DNA of 64,000 nt from Oligoflexia bacterium. Its GTDB lineage: Bacteria > Bdellovibrionota > Bacteriovoracia > Bacteriovoracales > Bacteriovoracaceae. Below, in pieces: positions 40,269 through 48,529 of the stretch. Every line of letters starts with the position of its first letter. Positions within the stretch are counted from its first letter, which is position 1. The translations under genes and the position numbers were made by a program. The stretch spans positions 1 through 64,000 of the forward strand of contig JAAEST010000122.1 of assembly GCA_024229115.1 (NCBI GenBank). Direction: 5' to 3'. The notes under the pieces are model-generated. The model was not told the DNA's origin, did not search any database, and saw only the letters and a program-made list of their open reading frames with translations.

Positions 40269-42488
40269 ATGTTACGTACGTTACTCATTACGATTTTATG
40301 TGTTTTTATTTCTAATAGTTGGGCAAAAGAAAAAGCTATTTTTGGCGAAGATAATGTTTTTGATTACTTCGAATTATCAAATCCATTCTACGATAACCTT
40401 TCAAATATGACTGTTGTTCTCGTTGACAATAATCGCTTAAAGAATGATGGGGATGCAAAGAGATTCGTAAGCACATCAGGAAGCTTGAGATCAGAAAGAA
40501 ACCTTTGTCGTGATGAAAGATTTGCCGATCAAAAGCAGCAAGGTTTTTGTTCAGGTTTCTTTATTTCGGATGATCTTGTTGTAACTGCCGGTCACTGTAT
40601 TAAAGATAATGACCACTGTAAGAATATTAGCTTTGTTCAAGGCTATAAAACAAAAGCGGAAACACAAAAACCAGTAACTCTCTTTGGTTCAAGACAAGTC
40701 TATACATGTAAGAGGCTTCTTTCACGTAAGTTCACTTCTTTTGGAAGTGACTATGAAGATTACGCAGTTGTTCTTGTTGACCGTAGTGCTAAAGACCTCA
40801 AACTTCAGCATAAGCCGATTGTTACAGATTACACTGACTACTCAAAAGAATTAACAGTGATTGGACACCCTCTTGGTATTCCACAAAAAATCGCGAGAAA
40901 TGGTTTTGCTGAAGGAAAATATAACTCTTATGTAATGGCCACTGATCTTGATACTTTTGGTGGTAATTCTGGTTCACCTGTTTTTGATGATAAAACTGGA
41001 AACCTCTATGGGATTCTTGTGGCAGGTGGAAAAGAAGGGAACCTAGAATACGATGAAGATGCTAAATGTAATAGATGGGTAAGATGTGAATCAACAGCAC
41101 CTAATGCTCGTTGTAATTCAAATCTAGTTCACCTTCTTAGTGAAGTACCGGCTGTTAAAGATGGTCTTGTTAATTCATTTAGAATCTTTGAAGCTGCTGA
41201 GGTGAGAGATAGAGATCGTGTTCTCAAATTAATGGAACAAAAATTTGATCACACAGCACTTAGTAGAAATGAGTATAACTTTCTTCAATATGCTATTTGG
41301 CTTCAAGATATGAATCTTGTGAAGAAGTTTATTGATTTAGGAAATAATATCAATCACAGAGATATCTGGGGAAGAAATGCTTTTCTTTTTGCAGCCGTTT
41401 CTGGATGGGTTGATGGTGCAAAATTCTTACTTGAAAAGAGAGCACCAATTAATACAGTCAATATTAATGGATCGACTGCTCTTCATATCGCTGCCAGAAG
41501 GGGACATGCCAACTTTGTTAAGTTCTTGATTGAGCAAGGTGCCAACCAAAATATTAAGAATAAAGAAGGAAAACTTCCACTTGATCTTGCTATTGAAAAG
41601 AAGAAAGCATCTGTAATTGTAACTCTTTTAAAAGATAAAGTTTCAAACTATAGGAAATTCAAAATTGATGACAAGTACTTAGTACAATGGGTTTTTGAAA
41701 ATGGAAGTCTTAAAGACGCCATGACTCTATTTGAAAAAGGGTTCATCTTTAATTTTAAAACTCATAATGACATTTCAAAGTTCATGGTTGAAGTCGTTAA
41801 AGCAGGTAATGTTGATCTCTTTGGCAGATTTCTTTCTATCATGAACTCTAATTATGATGAACCACCAGTATCAATGGATGAGCCAATCAAGCATGCTTAT
41901 GACAGTGATAATTGGGAAATGATTAAATTACTCTATGATAAGAACTTTATCTTTAAGTCACTGAAGAAATTAATTTTTAAGAGAAAGGTTCAAGTCAGAG
42001 ATATTGAATTCGTTGCTAAAACTAAGCATACATATAGAAATAAAGATTTAATCTTTGAAGCCTTTAGAAATTCAGAACGAGAAGTGATTGATCATCTTTA
42101 TGAAAATGCTGAAAGATTAAATTTCAAATATAATTCGGCATATAATTTTTATGAGGGATATCTTGCATACGCGATGATGGGATATCGAAATAATGCTGAT
42201 ATTGACAGATTGAGAATGATTATTGAAAAAGCAGCGATTGTTGAAGTCAATGATCAGTTTGATTCAGCTCAATACCCAGAATTCAAAGGATTTACAGCTC
42301 TACACTTTGCTGTGTCTATGGAGTCACTAGGTGGAATGAGTGCCGCTGCTGCGATTATGAAGAGATGTCCTAACTTTGACCTCGAAGATGCACAAGGGAG
42401 AGATCCATATAAGCTCGCAAGAAAACTTGGCTATAAAAAAAGATACAAAGGTATGTTTAAAGCCGGTAAGAAAGCGTGTGAAAAATGA
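40269..42488 (+). CDS. Secreted trypsin-like serine protease fused to ankyrin repeats
   Basis: A 739-residue exported protein (signal MLRTLLITILCVFISNSWA). Residues about 30-290 form a trypsin-like domain with the catalytic triad: His in VVTAGHCIK (about 117), Asp in YEDYAVVLVD (about 167) and Ser in GGNSGSPVFDD (about 239). Residues about 330-450 are ankyrin repeats, the clearest being GSTALHIAARRGHANFVKFL and WGRNAFLFAAVSGWVDGAKF. A more divergent helical repeat region continues to about 700, where FTALHFAVSME reappears. Protease-ankyrin fusions are uncommon; such a protein could bind and cut envelope or prey proteins. The OsmC gene overlaps the 3' end by 4 bases. Confidence 0.85.
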   Translation: MLRTLLITILCVFISNSWAKEKAIFGEDNVFDYFELSNPFYDNLSNMTVVLVDNNRLKNDGDAKRFVSTSGSLRSERNLCRDERFADQKQQGFCSGFFISDDLVVTAGHCIKDNDHCKNISFVQGYKTKAETQKPVTLFGSRQVYTCKRLLSRKFTSFGSDYEDYAVVLVDRSAKDLKLQHKPIVTDYTDYSKELTVIGHPLGIPQKIARNGFAEGKYNSYVMATDLDTFGGNSGSPVFDDKTGNLYGILVAGGKEGNLEYDEDAKCNRWVRCESTAPNARCNSNLVHLLSEVPAVKDGLVNSFRIFEAAEVRDRDRVLKLMEQKFDHTALSRNEYNFLQYAIWLQDMNLVKKFIDLGNNINHRDIWGRNAFLFAAVSGWVDGAKFLLEKRAPINTVNINGSTALHIAARRGHANFVKFLIEQGANQNIKNKEGKLPLDLAIEKKKASVIVTLLKDKVSNYRKFKIDDKYLVQWVFENGSLKDAMTLFEKGFIFNFKTHNDISKFMVEVVKAGNVDLFGRFLSIMNSNYDEPPVSMDEPIKHAYDSDNWEMIKLLYDKNFIFKSLKKLIFKRKVQVRDIEFVAKTKHTYRNKDLIFEAFRNSEREVIDHLYENAERLNFKYNSAYNFYEGYLAYAMMGYRNNADIDRLRMIIEKAAIVEVNDQFDSAQYPEFKGFTALHFAVSMESLGGMSAAAAIMKRCPNFDLEDAQGRDPYKLARKLGYKKRYKGMFKAGKKACEK

Positions 42489-42880
42489 TTTTCGGCTGTC
42501 TTGTAGATAAATATTATACCCGCCTAACTCGTCTTCTTGATGGAAGAGAAATTTACTCTGATGTAAATGAAGAGTTAGGGGGAGATGATAAAGATTTCAA
42601 TCCTCACGAAATGACAGAGGCCGCTTTAGCTGCTTGTACTTTGATGACTGTTAAAATGTATGCATCTCGCAAGAATATTAATGTCGATGCAATGACAGTC
42701 AAAGTGAAGATTACTAAAGAAAATAAGGAAGAGACTCATTTTAGTCGTGAGATTTCTTTCAATGATGAAAGCTTGGATCAGGCGACAAAGGATAAACTTA
42801 TCAGTATTGCTGATAAATGTCCGATCCATAGAATTCTTACCTCAAATGTCACAATCAACACTTCGGAATTAATAGAGTAG
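42485..42880 (+). CDS. OsmC-family protein
   Basis: A 131-residue protein. The two conserved Cys that reduce hydroperoxides are in ALAACTLMTVKMYA (about 52) and ADKCPIHRIL (about 112). REIYSDVNEELGGDDKDFNPHEM has the family's E-P/E-LGG-x-D-x-G/F-x-N-P-x-E pattern. The family acts on organic peroxides or thiols. The ATG overlaps the stop of the protease-ankyrin gene (ATGA), so it is coupled to it. Confidence 0.85.
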   Translation: MIFGCLVDKYYTRLTRLLDGREIYSDVNEELGGDDKDFNPHEMTEAALAACTLMTVKMYASRKNINVDAMTVKVKITKENKEETHFSREISFNDESLDQATKDKLISIADKCPIHRILTSNVTINTSELIE

Positions 42881-42888
42881 GGAGACAT

Positions 42889-43452
42889 ATGGAACACATC
42901 GAATATGGACCACTAAGGTTCTTAATTGGAAAATGGAAAAGTGAAGGTTTTGATGGTGAAAACCGTGCACCTGATCCAGACCGTCGAGTTGAGAATACTA
43001 AATTTCGTCAAGAGATGACTTTTGAACCGATTGGAGATGTGGAGAATCACGAACAACTTCTCTATGCTCTAAGATATAGCACTTTGGCCTGGGAAGAAGG
43101 CGACGATGAAGAACCATTTCACGAAGAAGTAGGTTACTTTATTTGGGATAAGGCCAATCGTCAGGTGATGAAGAGTTTTATTGTTCCAAGAGGTATTGCC
43201 GTTCAGGCCGGTGGAGAAGCAGATGTTAATGCCACTGAGTTTTCAATGAAGGCCGACCTAGGTTCACAAACTTATGGTCTTTGCTCGAATAAGTTTCTCG
43301 ATGAAGAATTTCAGACAGTTTCTTATGAAATAAAATTTGAATTCTTAGATGAAGATAAATTTCTCTATGATGAGAACACTCGAATCAAAATTAAAGGCCA
43401 AGATCAAATCTTTGATCACACAGAAAAAAATACTCTGTGTAAGGTAAAATAA
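42889..43452 (+). CDS. Nitrobindin/THAP4-like beta-barrel protein
   Basis: A 187-residue protein. It begins with GPLRFLIGKWKSEGFDG, the start of the FABP-like domain, and has alternating strands (YFIWDKANRQVMKSFIVPRG, YEIKFEFLDEDKFLYDEN). Nitrobindins bind haem through a C-terminal His; a candidate is in FDHTEKNTLCKV. It lies 8 bases after the OsmC gene. Ligand and role are unverified. Confidence 0.65.
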   Translation: MEHIEYGPLRFLIGKWKSEGFDGENRAPDPDRRVENTKFRQEMTFEPIGDVENHEQLLYALRYSTLAWEEGDDEEPFHEEVGYFIWDKANRQVMKSFIVPRGIAVQAGGEADVNATEFSMKADLGSQTYGLCSNKFLDEEFQTVSYEIKFEFLDEDKFLYDENTRIKIKGQDQIFDHTEKNTLCKVK

Positions 43453-43455
43453 GCT

Positions 43456-44403
43456 CTAAAGAATTTCAGAAACATTGCTCGGCCCTGCGTAGTCGAGCAT
43501 ATGGAGCTTGTAGATCTCAGAGATCTCTTCACACACTTTAATTCCTCTTACACTATTGCCACGTTTATCCAGTCTTGGTGAATAGACTGCTATCGACATG
43601 AGACCTGGAATAACCATCAATACTCCTCCAGAGATGCCACTCTTTGCAGGAAGACCAATATCAAAAACCCATTCCCCAGAATAATTATACATTCCACAAG
43701 TAAAGAGAACCGAGAGAACATTCCTTAGATTATTTCTTTCAATACACTTTTCTTTAGTTTTTGGGTTGATACCTTTATTAGCGAGAGTCGCTCCCATAAG
43801 AGCGAGGTCTGTACAATTTAATTTCAAAGAACATTGACGAAAGTACAGATCAAGATCTTCACTAAAGTCCTTTGAAAGGATCTTAAAATGTCTTAGAAGA
43901 TGAGCAATCGCCCAGTTCTTATGGCCATTTTTCTTTTCTGATTCATAGGTTTGATTATCAATCGTAAGTTCTCTTCCTGCAAAAGCCGAAAGATACTTAA
44001 TAATTTCCTCTTCTCTGCTTTTTTCCTTAAGAGCGTTAATCATTCCAGTGACAACAATGGCCCCTGAATTAACCATTGGGTTGAAGGGACGGTTTTGGTC
44101 ATCTAACTTGATAACTGAATCAAAATCTTCCCCTGTAGGCTCCATCCCAACTTTTGCTTCAATAAAGTCATTCCCGTTTTGCTCTAGAGCAAGGCCATAG
44201 GTGAAGGCCTTTGAAATAGACTGAATTGTGAGCTCTTCTGAAGTGTCTCCAATATTTATAATCTGACCATCGACTGTCGCTGCTGAAATCGCAAAGAGGT
44301 CTGGATCCTGGAGGGCAAGTGCAGGGATTGAGGTTGATATATCACCACTCAGGTCATTTTTGAGTTTGGTATAAAGCTTCTGTAGGTTTTTTTCTAAGTT
44401 CAT
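43456..44403 (-). CDS. glsA: Glutaminase (GlsA-type)
   Basis: A 315-residue enzyme hydrolysing glutamine to glutamate and ammonia, of the serine-dependent beta-lactamase-like fold. The catalytic S-x-x-K is IQSISKAFTYGLAL (about residues 63-76). Other conserved segments are NPMVNSGAIVVTG, CSLKLNCTDLALMGATLANKG and IGLPAKSGISGGVLMVIPG. The length is normal. It converges with the nitrobindin-like gene three bases away. The 176-bp gap upstream, toward the next methyltransferase, holds no further gene. Confidence 0.93.
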   Translation of the reverse strand: MNLEKNLQKLYTKLKNDLSGDISTSIPALALQDPDLFAISAATVDGQIINIGDTSEELTIQSISKAFTYGLALEQNGNDFIEAKVGMEPTGEDFDSVIKLDDQNRPFNPMVNSGAIVVTGMINALKEKSREEEIIKYLSAFAGRELTIDNQTYESEKKNGHKNWAIAHLLRHFKILSKDFSEDLDLYFRQCSLKLNCTDLALMGATLANKGINPKTKEKCIERNNLRNVLSVLFTCGMYNYSGEWVFDIGLPAKSGISGGVLMVIPGLMSIAVYSPRLDKRGNSVRGIKVCEEISEIYKLHMLDYAGPSNVSEIL

Positions 44404-44579
44404 CCGTATAAATTACAGCTTGTTAGCAGCATTATCAATAGTATCTTATTATGAAATAGTGTGTTATATTGTCTTCAGATTAAGATTTTTCTATTCGTTT
44501 TATATTTTTTCTTTTTAAGTCAAATTCTCAAACAATCGTTAAATTTAATTGAAAATAACTCTAATAAGGGAAAGCTTTA

Positions 44580-45269
44580 GTGCTTAAAAGCTTAGAAGAG
44601 ATGGGCTTCAGTAACCCTGAAGGAATCCATCCAAGAATACATGCTAAAAATTTGGATCGAGAATTAGGTTATCGAATTCCAAAAATTGAAGAGAAGTTGA
44701 ATCAGAAATATCGTCATTATGAGCTAGGTTCAGATAGCTCGAATCGTAAAACTCATTTCGTAGGAACACAAACTTGGATCGGTTTACATCCCCAAGTTCT
44801 TCAAACTCCTTATTGTGATGTTTATAAAATTCTTAAACTATTTAAGAATCTTACCCATGTCGTTGATATTGGTTCTGGTTATGGAAGAGTTGGACTTGTT
44901 CTTAGTGTTCTCTTTCCTAAGGCCAAGTTTACGGGATATGAAATTGTTAAACAGCGTGTAAATGAGGGAAATCGAGTTCTCTCTTTATATGATCTAGATA
45001 ATTCAGAAATTAAGTTAGAGGATGTTCTCTCAGATGATTTCAATCTTCCTGAAGCAGATCTGTATTTCATCTATGACTTCAGTGAGAAGGAAGATATCGA
45101 AAGAACACTGAAGCTCATAAAAAGCAAAATGAATAAAAAGAAATATTTTTTAATAACGAGAGGGGATCGTATTGAGAACCTCTTAAAACATCAGTTTAAA
45201 CATATATGGAAAGAAGTTTATAGTTTAGGATCAAGTGATTTAAAAGTTTATAGCTCAAAAAATGTTTAA
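44580..45269 (+). CDS. SAM-dependent methyltransferase-fold protein
   Basis: A 229-residue protein. The SAM-binding motif is [16 protein letters not shown] (residues about 94-109) followed by [14 protein letters not shown], and the later strand [13 protein letters not shown] holds motif IV. The shape resembles DOT1-like or small-molecule methyltransferases, with an N-terminal region of unknown role. It starts at GTG with AAGGGAAAG nearby. A cold-shock gene follows 14 bases downstream. Confidence 0.75.
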   Translation: MLKSLEEMGFSNPEGIHPRIHAKNLDRELGYRIPKIEEKLNQKYRHYELGSDSSNRKTHFVGTQTWIGLHPQVLQTPYCDVYKILKLFKNLTHVVDIGSGYGRVGLVLSVLFPKAKFTGYEIVKQRVNEGNRVLSLYDLDNSEIKLEDVLSDDFNLPEADLYFIYDFSEKEDIERTLKLIKSKMNKKKYFLITRGDRIENLLKHQFKHIWKEVYSLGSSDLKVYSSKNV

Positions 45270-45283
45270 GAATAGGAGTAAAT

Positions 45284-45478
45284 ATGAAAACTGGTACTGT
45301 GAAATTTTTTAATGATGAGAAGGGATTTGGATTTATTAAGCCAGACGATGGTGGAAATGATCTCTTTGTTCATGTGTCAGCTGTTTCTAATGGAACACTA
45401 CAGACAGATGAAAAAGTTACTTTTGAAATCGGTGAAGGTCAAAAAGGACCTTGTGCTGTTAATGTAAAGACTGCCTAA
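45284..45478 (+). CDS. Cold-shock domain protein
   Basis: A 64-residue CspA-type RNA chaperone. RNP1 is [11 protein letters not shown] and RNP2 is DLFVHVSAV. The length is standard. The SD is AGGAG, seven bases upstream. A strong terminator follows within ten bases. Confidence 0.95.
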   Translation: MKTGTVKFFNDEKGFGFIKPDDGGNDLFVHVSAVSNGTLQTDEKVTFEIGEGQKGPCAVNVKTA

Positions 45479-45484
45479 TTCATC

Positions 45485-45530
45485 AAAAAAAAAGCCTCCG
45501 TCGGTCCGTGGACTGTCGGAGGCTCTTTTC
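45485..45530. terminator. Strong bidirectional terminator between the cold-shock gene and acnB
   Basis: GCCTCCG (45494-45500) pairs with CGGAGGC (45517-45523), with an inner GTCC/GGAC extension, flanked by A9 on one side and a T-run on the other. It can terminate both convergent genes. Confidence 0.93.
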
Positions 45531-45552
45531 TCTTTTTTAATTTAAAATTCTT

Positions 45553-48309
45553 TTAGTTTGCTGGTGGACGATAAGTCGTTAGGCTAATCCCATCAACTGC
45601 GGCCTTATACTCTTCAAGGCTTGGAGTTCTTCCTAAAATAGAAGAAAGTACAACTACCGGAGTTGATGCTAGAAGAGATTCACCTTTCTTCTCATCAGAG
45701 TCTTCAACAACTCTTCCTTGGAAAAGACGAGTTGACGTGGCCATCACGGTATCACCTTTTTCTGCTTTCTCTTGGTTACCCATACATAGGTTACAACCAG
45801 GTCTTTCAAGATACATCTTATTTTCATAAACAGTACGGGCTTCATTCTTTGGATTTGTATCATCAAACTCAAACCCTGCGTACTTACTGAGAATTTCCCA
45901 ATCGCCTTCAGCTTTTAATTCATCAATGATGTTATAAGTAGGAGGAGTGATTACGAGTGGAGCTTTGAAAGAAACAGCACCTTGCGCTTTTTCAATATTT
46001 CTAAACATCTTTGAAACAATTTGAAGGTCACCTTTGTGAACCATACAAGACCCTACAAATCCCAGATCAACTTTCTTTTCACCTTTGTAGTAAGAAATTG
46101 GTCTGATTGTATCGTGAGTATATCTCTTAGAAACGTCTTCATTGTGAACATCTGGATCAGCAATCATTGGTTCAACGATTTGATCTAGGTCAACAACAAA
46201 CTCCGCAGAGTATTTCGCATTATCATCTGGTTTAAGAGCTGGGTTCTTTCCAGACTTGATTTCATCAATTCTGTTATTGGCTTTATCAAGCAGTCCCTGA
46301 AGAACTTTCTTATCGTTATCCATTCCTTTCTCTATCATTCCTGAGATTCTTCCCTTACAAATCTCAAGAGACTTAATAAGTGTTTCATCATCAGAGATAC
46401 AAATTGATGCCTTGGCCTTCATCTCTGCTGTCCAGTCTGTAAATACAAAGGCCTGATCAGCAAGAAGAGTTCCAATATGAACTTCAATAATCTTTCCTTG
46501 GAAAACATTTTCTCCAAACTTCTTAAGCATTTGAGCTTGAGTCGCGTGAACCACATCACGGAAATCCATATGATCTTTAAGAGCTCCTTTGAAAGTAACT
46601 TTTACTGATTGTGGAATTGGCATTGAAGCTTCACCAGTTGCTAGTGCAAGTGCCACTGTTCCAGAGTCAGCACCAAAAGCAACACCTTTAGACATTCTTG
46701 TATGAGAGTCACCACCGATTGTAACATCCCAGTCATCAACAGTAAGATCGTTAAGAACTTTGTGGATAACATCTGTCATCGCAGGGTATTTATCTTCTGG
46801 AGATCTCCCTGTGATAAGACCAAACTTATGCATAAATTTCATAAGTCTTGGAGTATTCTTTTGTGCTTTTGCATCCCAAACTGAAGCTGTGTGACAACCT
46901 GATTGGTATCCAGCATCGACTGTTGGTGCAATTACTGTTGCGGCCATTGACTCAAGTTCTTGAGAAGTCATAAGTCCCGTCGTGTCTTGAGAACCTACAA
47001 TATTAACTTTTACTCTTACGTCAGAACCTGCGTGAAGAGTTTTCCCCGGAGTTGCTCCTAGAACATTTCTGTTGAAGATTTTTTCTACAGCTGTAAGGCC
47101 TTGACCTTCGTGAGAAATTTCTTTTGAAGCGGCATAAGCAGATTTTAATTCAACACCTAGAGCTTCACAGGCAAATGCTTGAAGTTTTTTACCAAAGACA
47201 ACAGCATAAGAACCACCGGCTCTAATAAACTCCATTTTTCTGTCTGTTAAAGAAGCTGACATATCAATAAGCTCTTTATCACCGTTATAAAGTTTCTTTT
47301 TCTTTGTATTGATTGTGAGAATCGTCCCTGTATCAACTGAGTATGCTTGCTCAAGTTCTGGATCACCATTTCCATCAAGAACAGTATTTCCATTAGCGTC
47401 TTTTTTCTTTACCCAGTTCTTAAGATCGATTCCAATACCACCAGTAACATCAACAGTCGTTAGGAAGATAGGAGAGATTCCATTTGTCCCTGCAACGATT
47501 GGAGCGATATTAATAAATGGTACGTAAGGAGAGGCTTGCTTTCCTGTCCAAAGAGCAACGTTGTTAACCCCTGACATTCTTGAAGATCCAACACCCATAG
47601 TTCCTTTTTCTGCAATCATCATCACTCTTGCATCAGGATTGTCTTTTTGAAGCTTCTTAATTTTCTCTTGAGCAGCTTTATCGATAAGACATTGCCCATG
47701 AAGTTCACGGTCAGAACGAGAGTGGGCTTGATTACCTGGAGAAAGAAGGTCGGTAGAAATATCTCCTGTACCAGCTACAAATGTTACGACTTTAATTTCT
47801 TCTTCAACTTCTGGAAGTTTAGTGAAGAATTCTGCTTTGGAATAGCTTTCTAGAATATCTTTCGCGATAGCTGAACCAGAGTCAAGAGCGTCTTTAAGTC
47901 TCTTCATGTCAGCGTCGTATAAGAAGACTTGTGTCTTTAATACTTTAGCAGCTTCAGTCGCAATGGCGTTATCATCACCAAGAGCAAGATCAAGAAGAAC
48001 ATCCATTGAAGGTCCACCCTTCATATGTGAAAGAAGTTCGAAAGCAAATTCTGGCTTAATCTCTTCAACAGTTTCTTTTCCAAGAATAATTTCTTTTAAA
48101 AATTGTGCTTTAACTTCAGCGGCACTCGTTGTTCCCGGTAGAGTATTATAGATAAAGAAGTTAAGAGAATCTTTGCGATGCTCATGACTAGTATCTTTAA
48201 TTTGATTAATGATCTCAGTCGCTAAATCAGCCCCATCAATTGGTTTAGGATTTAAACCTTGGGTTTTTCTTTCTTCGATTTCTTTTAAATAATCTGTGTA
48301 TAAACTCAT
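45553..48309 (-). CDS. acnB: Aconitate hydratase B
   Basis: A 918-residue TCA-cycle enzyme converting citrate to isocitrate. An N-terminal HEAT-like domain (residues about 1-160) precedes the aconitase core, as expected for the AcnB subfamily. Substrate/cluster regions seen are EKGTMGVGSSRMSGVNN, VDAGYQSGCHTAS, GGDSHTRMSKGVAFGAD, LGFVGSCMVHKGD and the cluster pair RPGCNLCMGNQEK. A short hairpin (AACGC/GCGTT) lies just upstream of the start at 48327-48343. The 220-bp gap before it contains this hairpin and the promoter region of the PTS gene. Confidence 0.96.
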   Translation of the reverse strand: MSLYTDYLKEIEERKTQGLNPKPIDGADLATEIINQIKDTSHEHRKDSLNFFIYNTLPGTTSAAEVKAQFLKEIILGKETVEEIKPEFAFELLSHMKGGPSMDVLLDLALGDDNAIATEAAKVLKTQVFLYDADMKRLKDALDSGSAIAKDILESYSKAEFFTKLPEVEEEIKVVTFVAGTGDISTDLLSPGNQAHSRSDRELHGQCLIDKAAQEKIKKLQKDNPDARVMMIAEKGTMGVGSSRMSGVNNVALWTGKQASPYVPFINIAPIVAGTNGISPIFLTTVDVTGGIGIDLKNWVKKKDANGNTVLDGNGDPELEQAYSVDTGTILTINTKKKKLYNGDKELIDMSASLTDRKMEFIRAGGSYAVVFGKKLQAFACEALGVELKSAYAASKEISHEGQGLTAVEKIFNRNVLGATPGKTLHAGSDVRVKVNIVGSQDTTGLMTSQELESMAATVIAPTVDAGYQSGCHTASVWDAKAQKNTPRLMKFMHKFGLITGRSPEDKYPAMTDVIHKVLNDLTVDDWDVTIGGDSHTRMSKGVAFGADSGTVALALATGEASMPIPQSVKVTFKGALKDHMDFRDVVHATQAQMLKKFGENVFQGKIIEVHIGTLLADQAFVFTDWTAEMKAKASICISDDETLIKSLEICKGRISGMIEKGMDNDKKVLQGLLDKANNRIDEIKSGKNPALKPDDNAKYSAEFVVDLDQIVEPMIADPDVHNEDVSKRYTHDTIRPISYYKGEKKVDLGFVGSCMVHKGDLQIVSKMFRNIEKAQGAVSFKAPLVITPPTYNIIDELKAEGDWEILSKYAGFEFDDTNPKNEARTVYENKMYLERPGCNLCMGNQEKAEKGDTVMATSTRLFQGRVVEDSDEKKGESLLASTPVVVLSSILGRTPSLEEYKAAVDGISLTTYRPPAN

Positions 48310-48529
48310 TGATACTCCGACCGGTTAACGCTTGGCGTTTGTTTTAAGTTTTAATTTATTGATTTACCGGCGAATTTTATCACAAAATCCCCATCAATTC
48401 TATGCAAGAGGCACTGTGTCTATTTACAAAAATGTTACAAAGTAAATTTCTTTATGAATTATTAGCTTTTTTAATTCTTTTTGGATAGTTTCCCATAGGC
48501 AAAACAAACAAAAATACCGAGGACATTGA

